DNA from: Lysinibacillus agricola
Lineage (GTDB): Bacteria > Bacillota > Bacilli > Bacillales_A > Planococcaceae
Length of the DNA stretch: 64,000 nt
Direction of reading: 5' to 3'
Assembly: GCF_016638705.1 (NCBI RefSeq)
Contig: NZ_CP067341.1
Location: 933,501-997,500, forward strand
A model generated the notes under the pieces. The model saw only the letters and a program-made list of their open reading frames with translations. It ran no database searches and was not told where the DNA came from. Shown here piece after piece: positions 45,515-54,223 of this stretch. The stretch's first letter is position 1, and each line of letters opens with the position of its first letter. A program made the translations under genes and the position numbers.

Positions 45515-45555
45515 AAAAAATCCATTTACTGATTGCTTAGTAAATGGATTTTTTG
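45515..45555 (+). terminator. terminator of the AKR-MFS operon
   Basis: AATCCATTTACT pairs with AGTAAATGGATT, then TTTTTG. Same hairpin as at 40957 except that a C-G pair became T-A on both arms. Confidence 0.88.
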
Positions 45556-45682
45556 TTGATTAAGTGTATCAGAGTAATCTAACTTTTTGCGTGAGCATTT
45601 ATACTACACAATATGTAATACCTGAACTTCTCATGTCGAAGTCGAATTGTTGAACAGAGCTTATAAAAGCTCATCATTTGTG

Positions 45683-46555
45683 TTATTTTACATCTTTTGT
45701 CCACTCTGAAACTTTATCTTCATTGTCTTTAATCCATTTTTTTGCTGCTTCTTTAGGATCAGAGCCTTCCATAATATCAAACATAACACTTTCTATATCT
45801 TCTGCAGTCCAGTGGAAGTTTTTGAGAACACTATATGCTCCTGGATTATCTTCTTTTAATCCTTTACGTGCAAACGTACCAATATATTCTTCAGCTCCGT
45901 ATATGCCTTTAGGATCGTCTAAATATTTTAAATCAAAAGCATTAAATTTCCAGTGAGGTGACCAACCTGTAACTATGATTTCTTCATTTTTTTCAATTGC
46001 TTGACTAAGAGCTGCTGTCATTGCGCCTCCAGATGAGGTAAGTACATTCCAGCCTTCAAGGTTACTATATTCTTTATAAGCATTTTCCGTAGTTGCTGTC
46101 ATATTTGCTCCTGGATCAATGCCAGTTATCGTTTTACCAGCTTCATCTGTTAAATCTTCGATAGAATTTACATCCATATAACTAGGGACAACCATGCCAA
46201 TTTTTGCACCAGTTAGGTTTTCACCCAAATCGACTATTTTATCTTTGTACTTCTCAACTTGTGGGGCATGTGTTTGTGGTAACCAAGCTGACACCATACC
46301 ATCAACTTCTCCTTTTGCAAGAGCTTCCCACATAACTCCGTTATCTAGTGGTGTTAGTGTTGTATCATATCCTAAATCCTCTAGAACTTGTCCTACTACG
46401 TGTGTAGAGGCAATTTCCGTATCCCATTCAACATAGACTAAGTTCACTTCTTTTTTCTCTTTATTTTTCGTGCCTTCATCATCTGAGCCACAAGCAGCTA
46501 ATACTAACATTAGTGCGAAGGCCAATCCTATCTTTAATAATTTACCGAATCTCAT
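45683..46555 (-). CDS. orphan glycine betaine/proline-betaine-type binding lipoprotein
   Basis: A 290-residue lipoprotein (lipobox LAACG, Cys22) of the OpuAC/ProX quaternary-ammonium-binding family. Trp and Tyr residues for a cation cage are visible in YVEWDTEIAS, SAWLPQTH, PSYMDV and TGWSPHWKF. It binds compatible solutes such as glycine betaine outside the membrane. No permease or ATPase lies next to it, so it must work with an importer encoded elsewhere. ATG at 46555 follows AAGGGAG. Confidence 0.92.
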   Translation of the reverse strand: MRFGKLLKIGLAFALMLVLAACGSDDEGTKNKEKKEVNLVYVEWDTEIASTHVVGQVLEDLGYDTTLTPLDNGVMWEALAKGEVDGMVSAWLPQTHAPQVEKYKDKIVDLGENLTGAKIGMVVPSYMDVNSIEDLTDEAGKTITGIDPGANMTATTENAYKEYSNLEGWNVLTSSGGAMTAALSQAIEKNEEIIVTGWSPHWKFNAFDLKYLDDPKGIYGAEEYIGTFARKGLKEDNPGAYSVLKNFHWTAEDIESVMFDIMEGSDPKEAAKKWIKDNEDKVSEWTKDVK

Positions 46556-46888
46556 AAAATCTCCCTTTCTTCTATAGTGTAGAATGAGATATACCTAAAA
46601 ATTAACAAGTAACAACTTAACGTTAACAAAAGGTTGTTACTTTTGTCAAATCGGCTTCGATAGAAAAAGTATCCAAAGCTAACCTCGAATCTATGGAATC
46701 ATGCGGAAATATATAGGGTTGTTTTTATAGGTAAATCAAGGCGGGTAAAGCGAGTATTTTATGTTAATTCATATCGGTTTAATACATTTTGAGGTTACTA
46801 AAGTAAATAAAATATCCTTGGTTTTTAGTTTGTAAACGTACAAAATGAAGCCAATTTTGATGAAATCTAAATTTGCAAGAAAAAAGAC

Positions 46889-46952
46889 TATCAAAATATG
46901 TTCGAAAACTAACAAATTTTGATTTTATCAATTTTTTAGATAATGCTATAGT
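46889..46952 (+). promoter_or_regulatory. shared promoter element, copy 1
   Basis: TATCAAAATATGTTCGAAAAC, then AACAAATTTTGATTTT, ends in TATAGT at 46947-46952. The first 40 nt match the element at 49721-49784 at about 80%, and the distance from TATCAAAA to TATAGT is exactly 58 nt in both. No -35 box fits, suggesting an activator. The other parts of the 46556-47002 gap hold nothing I recognise. Confidence 0.65.
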
Positions 46953-47002
46953 TCCAATGTCAAAAAATATGGTTTTTTATGTTAAAGAAAGGAGATGTTA
47001 AA

Positions 47003-49483
47003 GTGAAAAAAGCAAGCTTACTATTGATGATTGTCATACTTTTGATATCTTCTCAACTATCATTAAGTAATCTATCTGCTTACGCAAACAGTGATAGTGA
47101 AGGCGATTATATAACAAAGAGCGGGGAGGGCGGTGTTGCCATTGTCGGATATCAGGGTGAATCAAAGGATATTGTTATTCCTGATGAGATTGAAGGTCAA
47201 GCAATTGTAGAAATAGGGGACAATGCGTTTAAACATGAGCTACTAACAAGCGTAGTGATACCATCAAGCGTTACAAAGATTGGGATAAGTTCATTTGAAT
47301 TTAATAAATTAACAAGCGTAAAGATACCATCAAATGTAACAACTATAGGCAGTAGTGCATTTTATTCTAATTATTTAAAAAGTATTGAACTTCCATCAAG
47401 TATTAAGACAATCGGACATTCTGCATTTCAATTCAATAAATTGGATTATGTAATATTTCATGGATATCCTTATAAATTTGCGCCATTCGGAACGCCATTT
47501 GATCAGCAAGTCCAACCAAGAAAAACATTAGTTGGATGGTTTGAAGACAAAAATTATACTATTAAGTGGAGTGAAAATGTTTTAGAGCCGATGACAATTT
47601 ATGCAAAGTGGCAAACAAACAGCTATTTAGTCACTTTTGAATCAAACGGAGGAAGTAATATATGGGAAAAAGAAGTCCCTCTATCGGGAGAGCTCCAAGC
47701 ACCGACTCCTCCGGTGAAGGCTGATTATATTTTTGATGGTTGGTATAAAGATGTAGAACTTATAAACGAATGGGATTTTAAGAAAGATAAAGTAACAGAT
47801 GACCTAACTTTGTATGCGAAATGGAAAAAGGAAAACACTTCGGCAAGTTACACTGTCACGTTTGATTCAAATGGAGGAAGTGAAGTATCAAATCAAGAAG
47901 TTTTAGAGGGAGAATTGCTAAAAGCCCCGGTTACTCCACTTAAGGAAGGCTATACATTTGCGGGATGGCATAAAGATAAGGAAATGGCAGAATTATGGGA
48001 CTTTGACCAAGATGTAGTAAAAGAAGATATAACGCTATACGCCAAGTGGTCAAAAGTAAGCTATATCGTTACTTTTGATTCTAATGGAGGAGGCAAAGTT
48101 TTATCACAAACCGTTAGATATAACGAATTAGCGAAAGCACCAATTCCTCCTAATAAGGAAGGCTATACATTTGCAGGCTGGTATAAAGATAAAGCATTAA
48201 CAGAACTATGGGACTTCAATAAAGGTCGAGTAACAAAAGATATAACGCTTTATGCTAAATGGTCGAAAGTAAGCTACATCGTTACTTTTGATGCCAATGG
48301 AGGAAGTGAAATTTCATCGCTAACTGTCGGACATAATGAATTAGTAAAAGCACCAGTTGCTCCAAAGAAGGAAGGTTATACATTTGGAGGGTGGCATAAA
48401 GATAAAGAATTGACAGTAGCATGGGAATTTGCAAAAGATGTAGTGACAACAAATGTTACGTTGTATGCGAAATGGACAAAGGATCATACGTCGGGCGGAG
48501 GATCTGGCGGCTCTGGTGGAGGTTCGTCAAACTATAAAATTACCTTTGACTCCAATGGTGGAAGTGAAGTGCCACCCCAAACAGTCGGCTATAACGACCT
48601 TGTGAAAACCCCTGCCACTCCAGTGAAAGACGGCTATCATTTTGACGGCTGGTATAAGGAAACGGCGCTTAACAATGCATGGGACTTTGCGAAAGATAAA
48701 GTAACCGCAGACATAACGTTGTATGCGAAATGGACAAAGGACTATATGGTTACATTTGATTCAAATGGAGGCAGTGAAATTCCATCGCAAACAGTGCCGT
48801 ATAAAGCTTTAGTGAAAGCTCCTTCTAATCCGAAGAAGGAAGGCTACCTATTTATCGGCTGGTATAAAAATGAAAATTTCACAAAAGCATGGGATTTTGC
48901 AAAAGATGTTGTTACAGAAGACCTAACATTATATGCGCGATGGATGAAGGAAAGCCACGGTTGTGACATTACTTTCAAGGATGTTGATCAAAACTGGGCA
49001 CAAGATATGATTAAAGAAGTTGCCGAGCGATGCATTATTATAGGTTTTCCAGATGGCACTTTCCGACCGAATGATATGATTCAACGTCAACACGTAGTGC
49101 TTATGATTGACCGTGCATTACAACCAGCACCAATTCGAGACGCTGTAGCCTTTTCAGATGTCCCTAAAAGTCATGTAAATTATGAACAAATTACACGACT
49201 ACAACGAGCGGGTATCGTGGATGGTTCAGATGGAGCATTTCGACCAAACGCTAATGTAACACGTGCCGAAATGGCAAAAGTGATCGTGCTTGCATTTGGT
49301 TTAACGCCAGAAGGCGATAGTACATTCAAGGATGTCGATCCATCGCACTGGGCGAGTGAATATATTGCCGCTTTAGCAGACCATAACATTGCACTAGGCG
49401 ATGAAAACGGTCATTTTAGACCAAATGAAAACTTAACGCGTGCACAATTTACGGCGATTATGTACCGAGCACTTGGTTTATAA
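47003..49483 (+). CDS. surface protein with BspA-like LRRs, InlB B-repeats and SLH domains
   Basis: An 826-residue secreted protein. Order: signal peptide (1-30, ending AYANS); BspA-type leucine-rich repeats (about 60-150, repeats of LTSVKIPSNVTTIGSSAF type); one partial and six full InlB B/Flg_new repeats of about 70 residues (each VTFDSNGGS...GYTFAGWYKD...WDF...TLYAKW); a GGSGG linker after the fourth full repeat; and three SLH domains (about 650-826) that bind pyruvylated cell-wall polymer. It is therefore a wall-bound adhesin-like protein. The GTG at 47003 follows AAAGGAG at 8 nt; an ATG at 46979 lacks one. Repeats 2-6 are close in DNA sequence, so copy number could vary. Confidence 0.92.
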   Translation: MKKASLLLMIVILLISSQLSLSNLSAYANSDSEGDYITKSGEGGVAIVGYQGESKDIVIPDEIEGQAIVEIGDNAFKHELLTSVVIPSSVTKIGISSFEFNKLTSVKIPSNVTTIGSSAFYSNYLKSIELPSSIKTIGHSAFQFNKLDYVIFHGYPYKFAPFGTPFDQQVQPRKTLVGWFEDKNYTIKWSENVLEPMTIYAKWQTNSYLVTFESNGGSNIWEKEVPLSGELQAPTPPVKADYIFDGWYKDVELINEWDFKKDKVTDDLTLYAKWKKENTSASYTVTFDSNGGSEVSNQEVLEGELLKAPVTPLKEGYTFAGWHKDKEMAELWDFDQDVVKEDITLYAKWSKVSYIVTFDSNGGGKVLSQTVRYNELAKAPIPPNKEGYTFAGWYKDKALTELWDFNKGRVTKDITLYAKWSKVSYIVTFDANGGSEISSLTVGHNELVKAPVAPKKEGYTFGGWHKDKELTVAWEFAKDVVTTNVTLYAKWTKDHTSGGGSGGSGGGSSNYKITFDSNGGSEVPPQTVGYNDLVKTPATPVKDGYHFDGWYKETALNNAWDFAKDKVTADITLYAKWTKDYMVTFDSNGGSEIPSQTVPYKALVKAPSNPKKEGYLFIGWYKNENFTKAWDFAKDVVTEDLTLYARWMKESHGCDITFKDVDQNWAQDMIKEVAERCIIIGFPDGTFRPNDMIQRQHVVLMIDRALQPAPIRDAVAFSDVPKSHVNYEQITRLQRAGIVDGSDGAFRPNANVTRAEMAKVIVLAFGLTPEGDSTFKDVDPSHWASEYIAALADHNIALGDENGHFRPNENLTRAQFTAIMYRALGL

Positions 49484-49496
49484 GTCTTATTATAAA

Positions 49497-49531
49497 GGGA
49501 GATGTATCATAAATTGATACATCTCTTTTTC
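49497..49531 (+). terminator. terminator of the SLH-protein gene
   Basis: GAGATGTATCA pairs with TGATACATCTC around TAAAT, followed by TTTTT. Confidence 0.9.
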
Positions 49532-49720
49532 TATTTTAGTAGTTGAACGCCATTAGCATTATTTAAGAAACACCCTCTCACGATATAAATCCAATAGAAA
49601 ATCAAATCTAATGAAAACATTGTACTAAGTGAAAAAATTACATAGGAAAACAACTTCAAAGAGACTGTAAAAAATTTAAAATCCCTTAAAATTAAAGGCA
49701 TTTTGAAAGAATTTTAGAAT

Positions 49721-49784
49721 TATCAAAAAATGTTTCAAAACGAACAAATTGTGATTTTGCTTGTTTTAAATTGCTTGTTATAGT
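49721..49784 (+). promoter_or_regulatory. shared promoter element, copy 2
   Basis: TATCAAAAAATGTTTCAAAAC, then AACAAATTGTGATTTT, ends in TATAGT at 49779-49784. Partner of the element at 46889. It lies about 310 nt before the Mga-like regulator gene, so that mRNA would have a long leader. The 49532-49720 and 49785-50091 stretches show no gene. Confidence 0.65.
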
Positions 49785-50091
49785 GTAAATATCTTTAAAA
49801 ACAAGGGGCTTTATTCACGGTTACTCAAAATGAGCGAATTTAATGAAAATAATGTGTTTAAAAGAGTATTCGATGGGAGTGAAATATTTCATCTGACATC
49901 TGTTTTATGGTTACTTTTATGTCTGGAATAGTTATAAAGTATTAATAATAATGCTTTTTTAATGTTTAGTGTCATAAAAAACGGGAATAGAATTAATGAT
50001 AAGGGCTATATAGACTTATCTAATTTCAAATAAATAGTATGTTAGTATGACGCAGCTAGGATTTACTAGTGAAAGGCATTGAGGTGTTTTT

Positions 50092-51585
50092 ATGTATAAT
50101 TTTTTAGATCACACTGCTTTACGAAAAATAGAGGTTTTACATTATATTTACAAAGAACAGAAACTATTTTCAAGTTTAGAGATAGCTGAAATGATGGCTC
50201 TGTCAGAAAGAACAATTATTAAAATAATCGAGGAAATATCAATTGATTTAAAACTTATTACAGAATCTGCTGTTATCCAAAAAGTAGAGAATAAGTATTT
50301 TCAATTAGACTACAAAGATAATTTCTCTATGAAGACTGTAGAAAGATATTATTTACAAAACTCATTAACATATAAAGCTTTTGATGAGATTTTTTACAAT
50401 AGATTTAATGATATTAATATGTTTGTTTTAGAAAACTTCACCAGTACGGCCTCCATGTATCGACGTATAAAAAAAGTTAAACCTTTATTAAGTCAATTTC
50501 ATTTGAAGTATACGTCTCAAGAAAAGGTCAGTCTTGAAGGCACAGAAAAGCAATTTCGTTATTTTTACTTCTTGTTTTATTGGAATTCGTGTTGGGGAGA
50601 AGAATGGCCATTTACACTAGTTTCAAGAGAGGAAATTCTAGAAAAAATGAAGAAAGTCAATATAAACTACCATGAACAAGTATTGTATTGGCTTGCCATT
50701 TGCATAACACGTGCAAAATTAGGTTGCTTAATCGATTATCATCCAATGTATGCAAACTTTACAAAACACCATCATAACTATAATCAATTATCGAGAAAAA
50801 TTAAGATTGTATTTAAAGAATTTACAGATCTATCAGAAGAAGAAATTGAATTGGAAACAATGTTTTCTTTCTCCATAATTAGTTGCATGCGCCATTATCA
50901 GAAGAAAGATAATGCAGTAAGTTTATTGATGAATTTTGCACAGCACCATAATCAGGAATTATTTGTACAAGCAACCCTTTATTGGATGGAAAAATTTATG
51001 GATCATTTTTCTGTTACTTTAGATGCCGAAGAATATGGGACACTTTTTATAAATTTACTGCATCTTCATTATTTTGTTTTAACTTTTTCTGGTCCAGCTA
51101 ATTTATTTAAAGAAGATCTTTATAAAAAGCGATTAGAAATGCATGAAACTGCTCAAATAGAAATCATGAATCAATTTTTTGATCGACTATTGGAAAATAG
51201 GGATTTCAACGTCGTATTTAAACGCAGAGAAGTATTAATTGGTCGATATCATAAATTACTAAAACAAACAATTGATTATGCAAATAAAGATACCATTAAA
51301 ATAAAAATATTTTCATTGATAAGTGATGCGCCTTATCTATTCAATCAAATAAAACGTCTTTTTGTCCATGTTGAGTTATGTTTTGAAGATGAAGAAGCAG
51401 ATTTAATTATAACCGATCGCTTATACTTAAATATTAAAAAAAATCCAGAAAATATATTTGTTTGGAATTCAGTTCCGGACAGAGGAGACTATGATAGGTT
51501 AGCTAGAAAACTACAGGAAATCTATTTTAATAAGTACCAACAGCCAAATAAGCTATTATTGAAAACTTTACTAAGTGAAGTTTAA
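50092..51585 (+). CDS. Mga/AtxA-like transcription regulator
   Basis: A 497-residue regulator. An HTH near residues 20-60 (YKEQKLFSSLEIAEMMALSERTIIKIIEEIS) is the Mga-type winged helix, followed by a second HTH-like region, PRD-like helical domains (about 170-390) and a C-terminal EIIB-like strand-helix segment (IKIKIFSLISDAPYLFNQIKRLF...ADLIITDRLY). This is the plan of AtxA, Mga and related PTS-linked virulence regulators. ATG at 50092; ribosome site TGAGGTG. It probably recognises the paired element upstream of itself and of the SLH-protein gene. A possible phosphorylatable His is not assigned. Confidence 0.85.
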   Translation: MYNFLDHTALRKIEVLHYIYKEQKLFSSLEIAEMMALSERTIIKIIEEISIDLKLITESAVIQKVENKYFQLDYKDNFSMKTVERYYLQNSLTYKAFDEIFYNRFNDINMFVLENFTSTASMYRRIKKVKPLLSQFHLKYTSQEKVSLEGTEKQFRYFYFLFYWNSCWGEEWPFTLVSREEILEKMKKVNINYHEQVLYWLAICITRAKLGCLIDYHPMYANFTKHHHNYNQLSRKIKIVFKEFTDLSEEEIELETMFSFSIISCMRHYQKKDNAVSLLMNFAQHHNQELFVQATLYWMEKFMDHFSVTLDAEEYGTLFINLLHLHYFVLTFSGPANLFKEDLYKKRLEMHETAQIEIMNQFFDRLLENRDFNVVFKRREVLIGRYHKLLKQTIDYANKDTIKIKIFSLISDAPYLFNQIKRLFVHVELCFEDEEADLIITDRLYLNIKKNPENIFVWNSVPDRGDYDRLARKLQEIYFNKYQQPNKLLLKTLLSEV

Positions 51586-51625
51586 AGAAAAATCAATCGT
51601 TTATTTTAGAAATGGAGGTTGATCT

Positions 51626-52927
51626 ATGTTCTGGAAAAATAAAAGTAAAAAGGTAGATCACGATATTATATTACTTGATAGTAATATAAAAATGAATATT
51701 CAACATGACAGTGAAATAGAGAAACAAATAAAAATGATTAATTTTTCAATAGAAGAGCTGCAAGTAATTAAAAGCTTGCTGCCATTTATTGAAGAAAAAA
51801 TTGATGACATTGTTGATTGTTTTTACAAGAATCTAGAATTGGAAGAATCCCTACTGACACTAATTAATAATAATAGTTCAGTTGCAGCCTTGAAGAAAAC
51901 TTTAAAATTACATATTTTAGAAATGTTTTCGGGAATAATCGATGATGAATATTTTTTAAAAAGAACTAGAATAGCACAAATACATGTAAAAATTGGTCTA
52001 CAGACAAAATGGTATTTATGTGCTTTTCAAAATATATTTATAACAATTATTGAGATTATTGAAAAGAATTTTTCTGAAAAAGAACTTTATTATTCTAGTG
52101 TAAAAGCACTCTCGAAATTATTTAACTTAGAGCAACAAATAGTTCTTGAAGAATATGATAAAGAGATAAGTAGAATTAAAGAAAAATCAAATAAACAGGT
52201 AGAAAAAACTAAAATTCAAGTTGTGAATTCAACTGAAAATTTAGCAGCAATTTCAGAACAAACGAATGCAGCATTTCGAGAATTACATATTCATTGCACA
52301 GAAATGGTGGAAACCGTAAATGCTGGAAAAGAGTTATCTGCTTTAGCGGAGGAGAGAGCAGAAAATGGGAAATTTCAAATAAGTAAACAGAATAGTAATA
52401 TGAAGAAGGTTCATGAGGCAGTCAAAATAATTTCCAATGATATAGAAGAATTATTAAAAATAACAAAGGAAGTTCAAGGCATTATTGATATTGTAACGAA
52501 AATAGCTGATCAAACTAATTTATTATCTTTAAACGCAGCAATTGAAGCAGCAAGGGCCGGCGAACATGGAAGAGGATTTGCAGTTGTAGCAGACGAAGTT
52601 AAAAAATTATCAGAAGTAACGAAAAAATCAGTCTCAAATGTAGCTCATTTAATTTTATCCACTGTGTCTAATGTGGAAAAGTTATCAGCTTCACTTGACA
52701 TGATTAATGAATCTGTTCATGACGAACATCAAATTATGAAACAAACAGACATATGTTTTGAGCAAATTTTACAATCTATGAAAGAAACCCAAGAGAATAA
52801 TGAACATTCACAAGAAGAGATTAATGTTTTTGCTAACGTTGTCAATGAATTAGGTAAAGCATTTGAAGAAGTTGCATTGTCGGCTGACCGACTTGCTAGT
52901 TTTGCTAATGAATTAAACAATGGATAA
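51626..52927 (+). CDS. hemAT: HemAT-like globin-coupled aerotaxis receptor
   Basis: A 433-residue soluble chemoreceptor, the length of B. subtilis HemAT. Residues about 20-185 are a sensor globin with the proximal His in [16 protein letters not shown] near residue 120. The rest is an MCP signalling domain with the hairpin [36 protein letters not shown] near residue 295. It binds oxygen through haem and controls CheA. ATG at 51626 follows TGGAGG. It is 12 nt before the HD-GYP gene, so the two are co-transcribed. Confidence 0.95.
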   Translation: MFWKNKSKKVDHDIILLDSNIKMNIQHDSEIEKQIKMINFSIEELQVIKSLLPFIEEKIDDIVDCFYKNLELEESLLTLINNNSSVAALKKTLKLHILEMFSGIIDDEYFLKRTRIAQIHVKIGLQTKWYLCAFQNIFITIIEIIEKNFSEKELYYSSVKALSKLFNLEQQIVLEEYDKEISRIKEKSNKQVEKTKIQVVNSTENLAAISEQTNAAFRELHIHCTEMVETVNAGKELSALAEERAENGKFQISKQNSNMKKVHEAVKIISNDIEELLKITKEVQGIIDIVTKIADQTNLLSLNAAIEAARAGEHGRGFAVVADEVKKLSEVTKKSVSNVAHLILSTVSNVEKLSASLDMINESVHDEHQIMKQTDICFEQILQSMKETQENNEHSQEEINVFANVVNELGKAFEEVALSADRLASFANELNNG

Positions 52928-52939
52928 GGGGTCTTCTAA

Positions 52940-53938
52940 ATGTGTAAAAAAATACCGAAGGAATTAACATACTATTTAAAATTAGGTGATGCTGTTGTAA
53001 TCGTTGATGAAAATCAATTAATTATCGATGTTAATCAACAATACGAAACGATCACCGGCTATAAAAGAGAATTTCTTATTGGACTACCAGTAGAGAGTTT
53101 AAAATCGAGTGTAACGCCATTTGTTATGTATAAATCGTTAAAAAGTACATTAAAAAAAGAACAGCCATGGTCTGGGACAATGGTTCATGTCAACAAATCA
53201 TTAGAGCTAAGATATTCATTTATAACGATTACGCCAATTGAAATAAAAGGAATTATTTATTATGTAGGAGTCATGCGCTTAGCAGAACAACTATTGATAG
53301 ATGAAGTGAATCAGAAGAAAATAGAGCACAAGGAGCTATTTCAGTTGTTAGCTCTATCAAGTGAAATGCGCGATACAAATATAGCAGAGCATCTTTTGAA
53401 TGTGCAAAATTTAGTAGAGGAATTGTTGCTAAGCCTCTTTGAAGATAAAACTTATAATTTATCATTAGAGTATGTTAGTAAAATTATAGAATATAGTGTT
53501 TTACATGACATTGGAAAATCGGGAATACCAGAATCAATCCTGTATAAAACTGGGCCACTAACAATCTATGAAAAAAAAATTATAAAGATGCATCCTCTTA
53601 TGGGGATAGATGTATTGAACAAACTATCTAATGAAATGAATAATAAAATTTTTGATGACAAAAAAATAGCTGAAAATATTATTAAATATCATCATGAGAA
53701 CTGGGATGGAACAGGATATCCAATGGGGTTAAAAGGAGAAGAAATTCCTTTTGAAGCGAGAGTAATATCTATAGTAGATGTTTACGACGCCTTAGTTAGT
53801 GATAGGGCTTATAAAAAAGCTTGGACAAAAGAAGAAGCTCTTTCTTATTTAAAAGAACAGAAGGCTATTAAGTTTGACCCTCATTTAGTAGAAGTGTTTA
53901 TCGAAAAAGTTATTCAGAAAGATAGTATTTTTCTATAA
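52940..53938 (+). CDS. PAS-HD-GYP protein, probable cyclic-di-GMP phosphodiesterase
   Basis: A 332-residue protein: PAS domain (about 10-120, GDAVVIVDENQLIIDVNQQYETITGY) and HD-GYP domain (about 150-330). The metal and catalytic residues are visible: EHLLNVQNL (His), LHDIGKSGIPESIL (HD and Lys), MHPLMG (His) and HHENWDGTGYP (GYP). ATG at 52940 follows AAGGGGT-like sequence. Coupling to HemAT suggests oxygen-linked control of motility. Whether it cleaves c-di-GMP is not proven by sequence alone. Confidence 0.9.
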   Translation: MCKKIPKELTYYLKLGDAVVIVDENQLIIDVNQQYETITGYKREFLIGLPVESLKSSVTPFVMYKSLKSTLKKEQPWSGTMVHVNKSLELRYSFITITPIEIKGIIYYVGVMRLAEQLLIDEVNQKKIEHKELFQLLALSSEMRDTNIAEHLLNVQNLVEELLLSLFEDKTYNLSLEYVSKIIEYSVLHDIGKSGIPESILYKTGPLTIYEKKIIKMHPLMGIDVLNKLSNEMNNKIFDDKKIAENIIKYHHENWDGTGYPMGLKGEEIPFEARVISIVDVYDALVSDRAYKKAWTKEEALSYLKEQKAIKFDPHLVEVFIEKVIQKDSIFL

Positions 53939-54023
53939 GTCCAAATCTCTGTGTTAAAGGGGGAAACATAACATTAAATTTCCATAAATATTCATTTTTG
54001 CAAAAATTTTAGAGGCCATTTAT

Positions 54024-54160
54024 ATAAGTTGATCTTCGTTACGACTGGGCGACTCCTAGGGGATCAGCGATAGAGAAACGAAGGCTAAAACCATCACATC
54101 CTGTGAAAATGCCTTCGTGACCAACCTCGTGTCGTTTTTGTTGCTGTCGCTGTCGCTACG
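54024..54160 (+). repeat. decayed interspersed repeat with structured motif copy 5
   Basis: AGTTGATCTTCGTTACGACTGGGCGACTCC is the left end. It is followed by GGGATCAGCG and the structured motif at 54078-54134 (outer ACGAAGGC with GCCTTCGT, inner TCAC with GTGA, then GACCAACCTCGTGTCG). The right arm is missing; a GCTGTCGCTGTCGCTACG fragment remains. Confidence 0.7.
54078..54134 (+). other. structured motif copy 5
   Basis: Outer stem ACGAAGGC/GCCTTCGT as in copies 1 and 2; loop ATCCT in place of GTCCT; inner stem TCAC/GTGA, with its outer A-T pair lost. Tail GACCAACCTCGTGTCG keeps a weaker hairpin. Confidence 0.5.
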
Positions 54161-54223
54161 CTAATGACGATGAGCCAATCTTATTATCAATATAAATTAA
54201 ATGTTTTTAAGGTGGAGAGATAA

